Shown here in pieces: positions 1-8,206 of a DNA stretch of 64,000 bases. A program made the translations under genes and the position numbers. Below the pieces are notes generated by a model. That model did not search any database. It was given only the letters and a program-made list of their open reading frames with translations, and was not told the origin of the DNA. The first letter of the stretch is position 1, and each line of letters begins with the position of its first letter. The DNA is taken from contig CAZMBE010000003.1 of NCBI GenBank assembly GCA_964564625.1, positions 62,001-126,000 of the forward strand. The letters are read 5' to 3'. This stretch comes from UBA2185 sp964564625. GTDB taxonomy: Bacteria; Desulfobacterota; Syntrophia; Syntrophales; UBA2185.

Positions 1-293
1 TCTTCACCCTCGCGAGTTTCGATGAAGTACAACCTCAGAGTGTTATTGCACCCTTCGGTGCAGGTTGTGCTACCATAGTTCATTATCCGTGTAAAGAACT
101 ACAGTCAGGACAACCTCGTGCTATTTTGGGTATGTTCGATGTTTCTGCGCGTCCATATGTTCCTCCAGGAATGCTGACTTTTGCCATCCCATGGCCCAAA
201 TTCATCCGTATGGTAAATAACATGGAGGAGAGCTTTCTCATTACGAAGTCCTGGAGTAAAATAAAAAATCGCATGAAACGTAAACATTCATAA
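1..293 (+). CDS. DUF169 family protein, C-terminal part (cut by window start)
   Basis: The frame is open from base 3 and ends with TAA at 291-293, giving about 96 residues of the C-terminus of a larger protein. The run APFGAGCATIVHYP, then GMFDVSARPYVPP and NMEESFLITKSW, are typical of the C-terminal half of DUF169 (COG2043) proteins. These are widespread in anaerobic bacteria and archaea and their biochemical function is not established. A conserved Cys lies in GAGCATI. The start and any operon partners lie outside the window. The family call is quite sure; no function can be assigned. Confidence 0.75.
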   Translation, partial: FTLASFDEVQPQSVIAPFGAGCATIVHYPCKELQSGQPRAILGMFDVSARPYVPPGMLTFAIPWPKFIRMVNNMEESFLITKSWSKIKNRMKRKHS

Positions 294-758
294 TCAAGAA
301 GATCCCGTATAGTGCCCTTCCCTCTTGACTGAATCCAAATACCGTGATTCCTGGTCAGTAGTCATATATGATTGCCGCACCCCATACTTTCAACAGGGTT
401 TCCTCATATCCCTTATGAAAATTCTGTCATTCAAAATGAAGTTACGATAGTTCGGTTAAAAATTACTTTTCCGGGGGTTTTGGGGTTTTTTTTTACCAAA
501 TCCCGAAGGGATAAGAAAAAGGTTAGATACTGAAAACACGATGCTATTACATCGCGTACATTGCGAAAAATCCTATAGTAATTGGCTTTATCGATTATAT
601 GAGAAAGGCAGGAAATTTCGTCCCGACACTCATATCTGCCGGAAATATTGATCCTGCTTTTGAAAAGAATCACGTATTTTATTATACTATACTAGGATAG
701 ATCCCAGAAAAATCAACCACTGCGGTGATTGCCCCCAGGGTGAATAATCGTCAACGAT
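294..758. other. Intergenic stretch, no gene recognised
   Basis: This 465-base AT-rich gap separates the DUF169 gene from a leftward Cache-domain gene, so the two flanking genes converge. It contains a G/T-rich run near 473-493 and one unconvincing 80-codon leftward reading frame with no family resemblance. No RNA gene or clear terminator was recognised. Confidence 0.5.
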
Positions 759-1154
759 TTATTCAATTTTGTAAATACCGCTGCAAATAATCAAATCATC
801 AACTTTTTTACAATACACTATCTTCGGCAGCACCTCTTTTGTTACAGGGTTATACCATTTATACTCAACCCACACACTGCCGTTTTTATTTGCAATATCA
901 ACAATATCTTTAATAAAACTCTTGCCATCATAATCCCTTATATCAATGAATTCCTCACCCACAAATTTTTCGTTGACTCCATGTGCAAGCATAGTCCCTC
1001 TTGGGTTTAACGCATAAATATACATTTCATCCTGAACAAACTGTCCATTGGGATTTGTATATTCAGCCAAAGCAATCCTTTTACCGGAAGCCCTATAAAA
1101 AGATACAGCCTTTTCCACCCAATTCTTAGCGTCTTCTTTAACTCGTTGACTCAT
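759..1154 (-). CDS. Stand-alone Cache-domain protein
   Basis: This 131-residue protein consists almost entirely of one small-ligand-binding Cache (sCache_2-like) fold. An N-terminal helix (WVEKAVSFYRASG) is followed by YIYALNPRGTMLAHG, a stretch around VNEKFVGEEFIDIRDYDG and the closing strand YCKKVDDLIICSGIYK. Cache domains normally sit outside the membrane as the sensory part of chemoreceptors and kinases. Here there is no signal peptide, membrane segment or output domain, so the protein is predicted to be cytoplasmic. Expression signals are good: GGAGGAGGT lies about six bases before the ATG. It lies 47 bases downstream of the NDK-like gene on the same strand and may be co-transcribed with it. 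The ligand is unknown. Confidence 0.75.
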   Translation of the reverse strand: MSQRVKEDAKNWVEKAVSFYRASGKRIALAEYTNPNGQFVQDEMYIYALNPRGTMLAHGVNEKFVGEEFIDIRDYDGKSFIKDIVDIANKNGSVWVEYKWYNPVTKEVLPKIVYCKKVDDLIICSGIYKIE

Positions 1155-1201
1155 AGTGCACCTCCTCCGGAAATCTCAAGCGGTAGAGCAATTATGGTAT
1201 A

Positions 1202-2380
1202 TTAATTCTTATAATGCCTGCCTTTTAACCAGTCCATTATTATCTGTTTACAGTCATCGCCGGCGTCGTCGTAAAGTCCTATTATCTTGCGCTCGTGAAT
1301 GGCTCTTTGCACGGAGTCCGACGCGTGTGCGGCGTTCTGCAAAATGTTTTGCCCGAAATCAGAGCGTATGGTACCTTCGGCTGCTTTAGTCGGGTCAGTA
1401 ACACCTAGGCGATCGCGAATTTTCCCAACAGCGCTGAGACCACGATAAAGAAGTGCAAGGGCTTGGTGTTTACCGGGCTTATTACGGTCCTCCGGCAATA
1501 CCGTCATTGGATCTATACCGGTCATATATTTAACAATTTGTGAAAACTCATATTGTGCGTTTTTTTCTGATATTACACCTGCCATTGCTTTGTATTCTTC
1601 CGCGGCTATCTGAAAACCAAAAAGACCTTCTATACCCTCCTTTATTTTATCCGCGATCAGGTCTTTATGCTTTCTCCTGAACATATCACGCATGAATCCA
1701 TAGAACTTCTCACCCTGTGCAGCGCTCATTCTGATCATACGGGCACCAACTATCCTCAATCCCGTCTTGGCAAACATATCAATCATATTTCCCGGTCTGA
1801 CAGAATGCTTGAAAAAATTATCCGGCTTTAAAATCACCATGGTTGTTTCGCCTTCGGCGCACTCCTCATATATCCCAGAATCATTGAATCCAAGTTGTGC
1901 GAAAAGCTCTAAAACGTTTTTGGCGTAATTGATATTCGTCGGCACAAGTACCGCTGGTTCGAAGTAACGTACCATACCATCTGATGTTGTGATGTAGTCG
2001 CAATATGTCCCGCGAATAGTCCCGCGAATAGCTTCTGATTCAGTCTCAGTAGTAAGCTCACCAACGACTTCGTAGATCCTATCTACAGCGTTTTCACCTT
2101 CAAACAGAAGAAACAAACAACGATTCGGCTGTCCGAGGATATTGTTCTGTCTTAGGTTCTGATCTATGTAATCTACAAGAGTCTTCTGTAATTTAGAATC
2201 GATGCCCAAATTTCTTAGCCGTTTGATATATTCGTCCACAAACTCGTCTGATGGCCGCATCATCCGCACACCAATGAGATTACAGCCGGAAAACGACATA
2301 AGACGAGCAATAATATTTCCTGTTCGAGATTTTATTAAGCTGTATGGAGTTATTACCACGTATGTCAGTTCAGTAGTCAT
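1202..2380 (-). CDS. Two-module nucleoside-diphosphate-kinase-like protein
   Basis: The 392-residue product contains two NDK-related modules. The C-terminal one (about residues 178-365) has the N-terminal NDK strand TTMVILKPD, the GTIRSDFG motif and NAAHASDS, which places His352 where NDK carries its phospho-histidine. The N-terminal one (about 5-145) keeps the opening strand (VVITPYSLIKSRTGN) and GTIRGTY, but the His motif is replaced by a stretch ending DGMVRYF, so it should be inactive. Ordinary NDK is about 140 residues and single-domain. Kinase activity of the second module is plausible but not certain, because helical insertions interrupt it (around 220-290). No good ribosome binding site precedes the ATG. 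The Cache-domain gene follows on the same strand. Confidence 0.72.
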   Translation of the reverse strand: MTTELTYVVITPYSLIKSRTGNIIARLMSFSGCNLIGVRMMRPSDEFVDEYIKRLRNLGIDSKLQKTLVDYIDQNLRQNNILGQPNRCLFLLFEGENAVDRIYEVVGELTTETESEAIRGTIRGTYCDYITTSDGMVRYFEPAVLVPTNINYAKNVLELFAQLGFNDSGIYEECAEGETTMVILKPDNFFKHSVRPGNMIDMFAKTGLRIVGARMIRMSAAQGEKFYGFMRDMFRRKHKDLIADKIKEGIEGLFGFQIAAEEYKAMAGVISEKNAQYEFSQIVKYMTGIDPMTVLPEDRNKPGKHQALALLYRGLSAVGKIRDRLGVTDPTKAAEGTIRSDFGQNILQNAAHASDSVQRAIHERKIIGLYDDAGDDCKQIIMDWLKGRHYKN

Positions 2381-2414
2381 ATATGCGATTTATATGAATT
2401 AATTATACTATGTT

Positions 2415-2454
2415 GATGATCCGGCATCCTACTTTAGAGATGCCTTACCATCAT
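2415..2454. promoter_or_regulatory. Interrupted dyad upstream of the NDK-like gene
   Basis: The arms are GGCATC (2423-2428) and GATGCC (2439-2444), extended by ATGAT and ATCAT after an internal loop. Read leftward, it lies just upstream of a TATAAT box (2407-2402), which is about 21 bases before the NDK-like start. It could be an operator or an RNA hairpin. It has no U-tract in the leftward direction, so it is not a clear terminator for the cyclase gene behind it. Confidence 0.4.
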
Positions 2455-2605
2455 AATGTCTTTTTTTACAACATTTGCTACGTATAACATAACATTTTCT
2501 ATGATACATCACAAGAATTGACTAATTTTTTCCGATAAAGTTATATATCTTGATAATCTTTTTTTCTTTCTTATTCTTTTATTCAGATCTCGACTTTATT
2601 TCGAT

Positions 2606-4114
2606 TTAATCAACAATTTCAGTTATAGATAAAGTCCAGATATCTTTGTATTTGCGTGACATTTGGTCGTCAAGCATATCCATAACACGTGAAAATGTTT
2701 TTTCTATGAATATTTCTTGATTCTCCGTTTTTTTTCTGATTCCAAACTGTAGTTTACTCCTCTCATCAATTGTTAATTTACTTATGACATTCTTTGTTGT
2801 CCAAATAGACCCATACCTTGCAATATCAGATAACCTGCTTGCATAATTTACTGAATCTCCTAATACAGTAAATTCAATGTTCGGGGAGGTGGGTATATTT
2901 ACAAGATACTCCTTTCCTTCATTGATTCCGATATTTAAATATATGCCATTGAACCATCCTTTTTTTGCTTTCCAATTTTCACTTAATTTTTTTATTTTCC
3001 TTTTTAACTCAAGGGCACAATGAATCGCATTAAGGATATAGTTTGAATCGCTATTCTTTAAAAAAAAGTATACCATACAATCACCGGCATGTTTGCCATA
3101 TGTTCCGTAATAGTGTTTAAAAGATTCTTCCATACACTTCCATATTTGAGTCATAAGCTCAAAATATTCTTCTGGAGTTAATTCTGAACAAATGCGTGTG
3201 GAATCTTGGACATCTGCTACTAATACACAAAACGAAACCAACGTTTTAAGGCGATTTTTTAACAATTCATTAATAATACCTGCTCTATTCGAAAGAATTT
3301 CATTTATGTTTTTAAATATACCGTTTACTGGCTCAAAAACAATGAGAATCCCTTCTCTGAAATAGATGCGATACACATGATATGACGTCTTTACGTCAGG
3401 TGAAATATCAACGTTTATGTAGGCTTCCTGAATAGGCGCTTCCGACAAGGGCCAAGCAGAATCATAAACATTTTCTAAGATAGTTATTTCTTTTTCTTTA
3501 ATACCTTCATATAAAGTTTTGATAATGTTTTTTTCATATTTTGGTTTTAAGAGTGATATATGAAAATCAACCAACTCATTCCTTACATAGTTATCCTTGA
3601 ATAGTCCCATCTGAGATAAAATTTTGAATATATTTCGCGACGTAATATCATTGATTTGTCGAACATTTTGTTTAAAAATATTCAGTTCCGCGCTCTGATT
3701 AAGCCATTCCACCTGCAAATTATTATTGAGCAAATACGCGGGACATTTTATATCAGCAATCGTTAATTTCAGGTCTTCTTCTCTTTTCAGTATATTTGTG
3801 GGAGTAATTGCAGAATCGCCTATTGATTTTTCTTCCTTTCTTTCATACACAAAATCCTTATTATATGCGAGTTCATGAATAATAGATTTCATTGACTTGC
3901 CTGTTTTTTTCATAATCTTTACTGATGATATCCTCTCCAATATCTCCTGTGGAAAATAGCCTATTTTTTTTGCTTTTATATGCGGTTCATATGGCTTACG
4001 AATAAACGGTTTAGGTATCATACCCATTTTAATGTAATTGTTAAGTGTTGCTCTTGATATACCTGTTTTATTGAGTATTTCAATGCTGCTTATCCATTCA
4101 TTCTGAGTTTTCAT
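2606..4114 (-). CDS. MerR-type HTH regulator fused to a class III adenylate/guanylate cyclase
   Basis: The 502-residue protein begins with a MerR-like DNA-binding region (about 5-75: SSIEILNKTGISRATLNNYI, then a wing-like segment and a second helix pair). A PAS-like region follows (about 118-265, YLLNNNLQVEWLNQSAE), then a class III nucleotidyl cyclase domain (about 293-480). Metal-binding aspartates are Asp301 (LVADVQDST) and Asp345 (GKHAGD). Asn423 and Arg427 (GDSVNYASRL) are the transition-state pair. Lys341 and Thr416 sit at the base-selecting positions, a Lys/Thr pair seen in bacterial adenylate cyclases. All catalytic residues appear intact. GAGG lies upstream of the ATG. Making a cyclic nucleotide from a DNA-binding protein is unusual; the function is inferred from domains only. 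Confidence 0.8.
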   Translation of the reverse strand: MKTQNEWISSIEILNKTGISRATLNNYIKMGMIPKPFIRKPYEPHIKAKKIGYFPQEILERISSVKIMKKTGKSMKSIIHELAYNKDFVYERKEEKSIGDSAITPTNILKREEDLKLTIADIKCPAYLLNNNLQVEWLNQSAELNIFKQNVRQINDITSRNIFKILSQMGLFKDNYVRNELVDFHISLLKPKYEKNIIKTLYEGIKEKEITILENVYDSAWPLSEAPIQEAYINVDISPDVKTSYHVYRIYFREGILIVFEPVNGIFKNINEILSNRAGIINELLKNRLKTLVSFCVLVADVQDSTRICSELTPEEYFELMTQIWKCMEESFKHYYGTYGKHAGDCMVYFFLKNSDSNYILNAIHCALELKRKIKKLSENWKAKKGWFNGIYLNIGINEGKEYLVNIPTSPNIEFTVLGDSVNYASRLSDIARYGSIWTTKNVISKLTIDERSKLQFGIRKKTENQEIFIEKTFSRVMDMLDDQMSRKYKDIWTLSITEIVD

Positions 4115-4127
4115 GTCAACCTCTTAT

Positions 4128-4150
4128 ATTGTATAATTATACTGTATACT
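4128..4150. promoter_or_regulatory. Candidate operator, copy 1 (mirror-image pair)
   Basis: The bases read ATTGTATAAT then TATACTGTATA on the plus strand. The same two blocks occur in reverse orientation at 4278-4301 with two extra bases between them. The copies flank the divergent intergenic region between the HTH-cyclase and the radical SAM gene. They are natural candidates for the binding site of the adjacent MerR-type regulator. Confidence 0.5.
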
Positions 4151-4163
4151 TTATGTTGAACAA
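4136..4163 (-). promoter_or_regulatory. Promoter of the HTH-cyclase gene
   Basis: Read leftward: TTGTTC (4163-4158), a 16-base spacer, TATAAT (4141-4136), then a short leader with GAGG before the ATG at 4114. The -10 box lies inside the mirror-image site at 4128-4150, which suggests autoregulation. Confidence 0.5.
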
Positions 4164-4277
4164 CTATCAAAGAATTCGCTCTTATTTATGATTAATTGAA
4201 TTTTTTGTCAAGAATATTTTTAGACTGTTTAACATATAGTCCAGAATATGCAGTAATATATATTATATTACATATTA

Positions 4278-4301
4278 TTATACAGTATACTATTATACAA
4301 T
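4278..4301. promoter_or_regulatory. Candidate operator, copy 2 (mirror-image pair)
   Basis: TATACAGTATA followed by ATTATACAAT with two bases between, the reverse-complement arrangement of the site at 4128-4150. It overlaps a possible rightward promoter (TTACAT at 4268-4273, 17 bases, TATTAT at 4291-4296) for the radical SAM gene. Placement between -35 and -10 is the usual MerR geometry. Confidence 0.5.
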
Positions 4302-4369
4302 ACATTAGATATTATTTTTGATTATGTATGCGCTATAAAATCATGTATAAATATGATATAAGAATCATT

Positions 4370-5719
4370 ATGAAAAAAAATATTATTCTCATAAATCCAT
4401 GGATTTATGATTTTGCAGCGTACGATTTCTGGATAAAACCACTTGGTCTTCTGTATATTGCAAGCGTGTTACGTAAAAATGGTCATCATGTCCGGCTAAT
4501 TGACTGCATAAATCCCTTCCATCCCCTTCTAAAAAAAGAACATAAAGTAAAATCAGTACAGAGACACCCCTCGGGTCATGGTAAACTTCCCAAAGAAACA
4601 ATCTCAAAACCATTTTCTTTAAGAAAAATTAATAGAAATTATTATCGATACGGCATTACACCAAATATTTTCATTGATGAGCTTCAGTCGATCAATAGAC
4701 CAGATTTAATTTTAGTAACTTCCATGATGAGTTACTGGTACCCTGGTGTTTTCGAGGTAATAAATACTATAAAGTATGTGTATCCCGGTGTCCCTATCAT
4801 TGTGGGAGGTGTTTATGTAACCTTATGTCCCGAACACGCATTAAAGTCAGGCGCCGACTTTACAGTAACGGGAGAAGGCGAAAAAATCATCCCTTTGATG
4901 GTAAAAGAATTATTTGGCATAGATCCACTATTTACACCCGATCCTGAAAATTTGGATTCGCTTCCCTACCCTGCTTTTGATCTCTTGCCAGTTAAAGAAC
5001 AATTACCCATTTTGACTTCCAGAGGATGTCCATACAAATGCACATATTGTGCATCTAATGTATTAAATAAGAATTTTCGACGTCGAGATCCTATACAAGT
5101 TGTTGATGAAATCACCTTTTGGCACATCAATTTTGGCGTTAAGAATTTTTCTTTTTACGATGACGCCCTTTTAGTAAATTCGGAAGAAGTTGCTATACCT
5201 ATGCTTAAGGAAATGATTAAAAGAAAATTACCATGCCAATATCACTGCCCTAATGGTCTGCACCTCAGCGATATTACCAAAATTTTGAGTAGATTGATGT
5301 TCAGGGCGGGGTTTAAAACTATTCGTTTCGGTTTCGAATCGTCTCATGTGATGACTCAGATTACCACAGGGGGAAAAGTAGACAACGAACAATTTGAATG
5401 TGCGGTCAGTTACTTACGAGAAGCAGGTTATAAATCCGAAGATATCGGAATATATTTGCTCTGTGGTCTTCCAGGCCAGGAGGCATCGGAGGTACGTGAC
5501 AGTATTCGTTATGTGCAATCCTTTGGAGCACGGCCAATAATTGCTGAATACTCTCCTATCCCTGGTACGGCTCTTTGGGATAGAGCGGTAAATCTGTCGC
5601 CATTTGATATTGAAAGAGAACCCCTATTTCACAATAATTCATTACTTCCGTGCCAGAGTGAAAGATTGACACTTGACATGTACCAGGAACTTAAATCAGA
5701 GACACGACTACATTCATAA
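4370..5719 (+). CDS. B12-binding-domain radical SAM protein
   Basis: About 449 residues. The N-terminal part resembles a cobalamin-binding Rossmann domain (LGLLYIASVLRKNGHHVRLI, then PIIVGGVYVTLCPEHAL). The central part has the radical SAM motif CPYKCTYC (Cys220, Cys224, Cys227 from the chosen start), which binds a 4Fe-4S cluster and S-adenosylmethionine. GFKTIRFGFES and GIYLLCGLPGQ match later barrel strands. The substrate is unknown; methylation or rearrangement of a lipid, cofactor or peptide are all possible. The ATG at 4370 is preferred because the protein then opens MKKNIILINPW, as radical SAM relatives do; upstream ATGs at 4328 and 4324 add only a poorly conserved tail. It is divergent from the HTH-cyclase and probably controlled by it. 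Confidence 0.8.
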   Translation: MKKNIILINPWIYDFAAYDFWIKPLGLLYIASVLRKNGHHVRLIDCINPFHPLLKKEHKVKSVQRHPSGHGKLPKETISKPFSLRKINRNYYRYGITPNIFIDELQSINRPDLILVTSMMSYWYPGVFEVINTIKYVYPGVPIIVGGVYVTLCPEHALKSGADFTVTGEGEKIIPLMVKELFGIDPLFTPDPENLDSLPYPAFDLLPVKEQLPILTSRGCPYKCTYCASNVLNKNFRRRDPIQVVDEITFWHINFGVKNFSFYDDALLVNSEEVAIPMLKEMIKRKLPCQYHCPNGLHLSDITKILSRLMFRAGFKTIRFGFESSHVMTQITTGGKVDNEQFECAVSYLREAGYKSEDIGIYLLCGLPGQEASEVRDSIRYVQSFGARPIIAEYSPIPGTALWDRAVNLSPFDIEREPLFHNNSLLPCQSERLTLDMYQELKSETRLHS

Positions 5720-5764
5720 TGTTTTTTACAGCAAATAAACCCGATGCTATTTCATTTAATATTG

Positions 5765-5778
5765 TTTCACTAGTGAAA
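5765..5778. promoter_or_regulatory. 14-base perfect palindrome upstream of the MORN gene
   Basis: TTTCACTAGTGAAA is its own reverse complement and lies 39 bases before the MORN-repeat start, in a promoter-like AT-rich region. It could be an operator. No family of regulator is recognised. Confidence 0.35.
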
Positions 5779-5817
5779 TAATGATAATGTCACCAAACTT
5801 ACGAAAGGATCAATGCA

Positions 5818-6411
5818 ATGAAACTACATTTGATATTAGCAATATGTCTGGTAACATTTTCAATTAATTCCGTCTATGCCCAATGTATAAGAGGAGACTG
5901 CCAACATAGCCAGGGAACTTTTATGAATATAGATGGATCCATATATGAGGGTCAATTTAAAGATGGCCAACGTGAAGGAGAAGGAACTATCACATTCCCA
6001 GACGGTGCAAAATATAGCGGCCAGTTTAAGGAAAATGCCTATAGTGGCCAGGGAATTTACATCTTTCCCAATGGAGAGAAATATGAAGGTGAATTTATTA
6101 ATGGAAAATTCAATGGTTCAGGCATGTATTACTATGCAGATGGCTCCAAATATGAAGGACAGTTCCAGGATGATAAACGTCACGGAGGAGGCACCATCAC
6201 ATATGCCGATGGTGTGATGTACAATGGCCAATTCCAGGATAATTACCGGAGTGGACAAGGCACCCTCATATTCCCTGACGGGAAAAAGATTGAAGGGCAG
6301 TTTGTAAACGACAAACTTAATGGAAAAGGTACTGTTACATATCCGGATGGGAAACAAGCGATAGCAGTACAGACTGATAATAACACATTTAAAATCACAC
6401 GCGATCAATAA
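5818..6411 (+). CDS. Secreted MORN-repeat protein
   Basis: The 197-residue product starts with a signal peptide (MKLHLILAICLVTFSINSVY, cleavage probably near AQC). Six tandem 23-residue MORN repeats follow (about residues 38-177), each of the form DG.xYxGQFkdgxxxGxGTxxFp, with a seventh repeat just begun. MORN repeats form beta-hairpin sheets that bind lipids or proteins. In bacteria such proteins are common and mostly uncharacterised. Here it is predicted to be periplasmic or envelope-associated. AAAGGA eight bases before the ATG supports the start. It is followed by a small membrane protein and M16 peptidases on the same strand, with a 59-base gap. Confidence 0.85.
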   Translation: MKLHLILAICLVTFSINSVYAQCIRGDCQHSQGTFMNIDGSIYEGQFKDGQREGEGTITFPDGAKYSGQFKENAYSGQGIYIFPNGEKYEGEFINGKFNGSGMYYYADGSKYEGQFQDDKRHGGGTITYADGVMYNGQFQDNYRSGQGTLIFPDGKKIEGQFVNDKLNGKGTVTYPDGKQAIAVQTDNNTFKITRDQ

Positions 6412-6470
6412 AAAAACATTTTTACTCACACTTGAGATATTTATAATTAATTAAATATTAAAGAGGATCT

Positions 6471-6710
6471 ATGGGTTCGTGGTTTGGGTGGGGCAAGAAC
6501 ATTTCTATTGCTCTGATTGCATTATTTTTTTTGTTGTTTGGCATTCAGTCATTAATTGCATCATACAGACTGAATAATCCTCTTGAATTTATCATGTTTT
6601 TTTTCTCATCATGCCTGATAATTTTGATCAGCCTCGTAGGGATTATTTACCCTGCTTTCCAAATTAAAAAGCTTTTGACACCAGACAAGATGGATGAAAA
6701 TGTTAAGTAA
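6471..6710 (+). CDS. Small two-helix membrane protein
   Basis: A 79-residue protein with two hydrophobic segments, about residues 10-31 (ISIALIALFFLLFGIQSLIA) and 40-65 (FIMFFFSSCLIILISLVGII), and a charged C-terminal tail. AGAGGA directly upstream of the ATG and a 17-base overlap with the following M16 peptidase gene argue that it is real and translated with it. No family is recognised. Confidence 0.65.
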   Translation: MGSWFGWGKNISIALIALFFLLFGIQSLIASYRLNNPLEFIMFFFSSCLIILISLVGIIYPAFQIKKLLTPDKMDENVK

Positions 6711-8202
6711 CTTCGCAAAGAGATCGATAATACTTCTTGCGGGTATTCTATGCCTTATTGGAATACCCGAGGCATTATTTTCATACGACCTCGAAAAGAA
6801 GGTTATCTCCCATACCCTGGGAAACGGATTGAAAGTCCTCATGGTAGAAAGGCATTTAAGCCCAACTGTTTCATTTTACATAAGGCACCGAGTGGGCGCC
6901 GTTGACGAAGCCGATGGCAGAACGGGAACCGCTCATCTTCTCGAACATATGCTCTTCAAGGGAACAAAAACCATTGGTACAAAAAACTTCCGTGAGGAAC
7001 AAAAAATTCTTAAAAATATCGCAAGAGTTGGCGAAGATCTTGATCTCGAAAAAATGAAGGGAAAAGGTGCTGATAAAATTCGTATTGAATCATTAACCAA
7101 TGAGTTGAATGCACTCCAGAAAGAACATAAACAATATTTTATAGAAAATGAAATTGACAGGCTTTATACGGAAAATGGTGCAAATGATATTAATGCAACC
7201 ACAGGACAAGATTTGACCTCATATCACGTCAGTCTTCCTTCTAATAAGGTTGAACTCTGGGCCAGGATCGAAGCAGATAGAATGACAAGTCCCGTTTTTC
7301 GTGAATTCTATACTGAACGTAGTGTGGTAATGGAAGAACGAAGGCAGAGAATTGAATCCAATCCTGCAGGTCAGCTCTATGAACAATTTCTCGCTGCGGC
7401 ATATATTGCACATCCGTATAGAAGGCCTATCCTTGGTTGGCCTTCAGACATACAATTTTTAAATTTAGGATATCTGGAAGCATTTTTTCAAAAGTATCAT
7501 GCTCCGAACAACACAGTAATCGCCGTCGTGGGAGATATAACTCCAGAACGTACACTCAACATCATCAATAAATACTTTGGTTCAATTCCTCACCGTGCCC
7601 TCAATCCTTCTCCAATAACAGAGGAACCTCCCCAAAATGGAGAACGGCGGATTAATATAGTAGCCGATGCGAACCCTGAAATGATTATAGGATTTCATAA
7701 ACCTGCAATGCCTGAATATGACGACTACGTTTTTGATCTTATCGAATATATTTTCGCCAAGGGAAGAACATCGAGGCTCTATAAAACTATTGTTGAGGGA
7801 AAAGGGATCGCCAAAAGCATACATGCAGCCAATGGCGTGCCGGGATCAAAATATGCTAATTTATTTGTAATATTTGCTAAACCACGTCATCCCCATGGCA
7901 ATGACGAACTGGAGTTTTCCATAAATGAGGAAATTGAAAGAATCAAAAAAGGCGCTGTCTCAGTCAGAGAGTTGCAAAAGGCGAAAAATCAACTCAAGGC
8001 AGATTTTATAAAAAACCTCGATTCAAATTTGCAACTGGCAAGAATGATTTCCTACTTCGAAATCCTTCTCGGGGATTACCGCTATATAACCAATCATTTA
8101 AAATTTATCGAACAGGTAACACCTGAAGATATCATGCGGGTAGCGAAGAAATATCTCATTCCTGAAAACAGGACTGTGGCAAATCTTGTGAAAAAGAAGT
8201 AA
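6694..8202 (+). CDS. M16 family zinc metallopeptidase, catalytic subunit
   Basis: 502 residues with an N-terminal hydrophobic signal (about 10-30), so periplasmic or envelope-exposed. The inverted zinc motif HLLEH is at 81-85, and the distal glutamate lies in SVVMEERRQ near residue 213. About 50 charged residues inserted between them (after FREEQKILKN) make the spacing longer than in classic pitrilysins. Two M16 domains follow (PSNKVELWARIEADRM; NNTVIAVVGDITPE; FAKGRTSRLY). The product should cleave oligopeptides as a clam-shell heterodimer with the next gene, which lacks the zinc motif. The start overlaps the small membrane protein gene; a second ATG two codons later is also possible. Confidence 0.88.
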   Translation: MKMLSNFAKRSIILLAGILCLIGIPEALFSYDLEKKVISHTLGNGLKVLMVERHLSPTVSFYIRHRVGAVDEADGRTGTAHLLEHMLFKGTKTIGTKNFREEQKILKNIARVGEDLDLEKMKGKGADKIRIESLTNELNALQKEHKQYFIENEIDRLYTENGANDINATTGQDLTSYHVSLPSNKVELWARIEADRMTSPVFREFYTERSVVMEERRQRIESNPAGQLYEQFLAAAYIAHPYRRPILGWPSDIQFLNLGYLEAFFQKYHAPNNTVIAVVGDITPERTLNIINKYFGSIPHRALNPSPITEEPPQNGERRINIVADANPEMIIGFHKPAMPEYDDYVFDLIEYIFAKGRTSRLYKTIVEGKGIAKSIHAANGVPGSKYANLFVIFAKPRHPHGNDELEFSINEEIERIKKGAVSVRELQKAKNQLKADFIKNLDSNLQLARMISYFEILLGDYRYITNHLKFIEQVTPEDIMRVAKKYLIPENRTVANLVKKK

Positions 8203-8206
8203 TCTT

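Noticed and set aside
431..673. 80-codon leftward reading frame
   Set aside because: No ribosome binding site, no family resemblance, and odd composition in an AT-rich gap.
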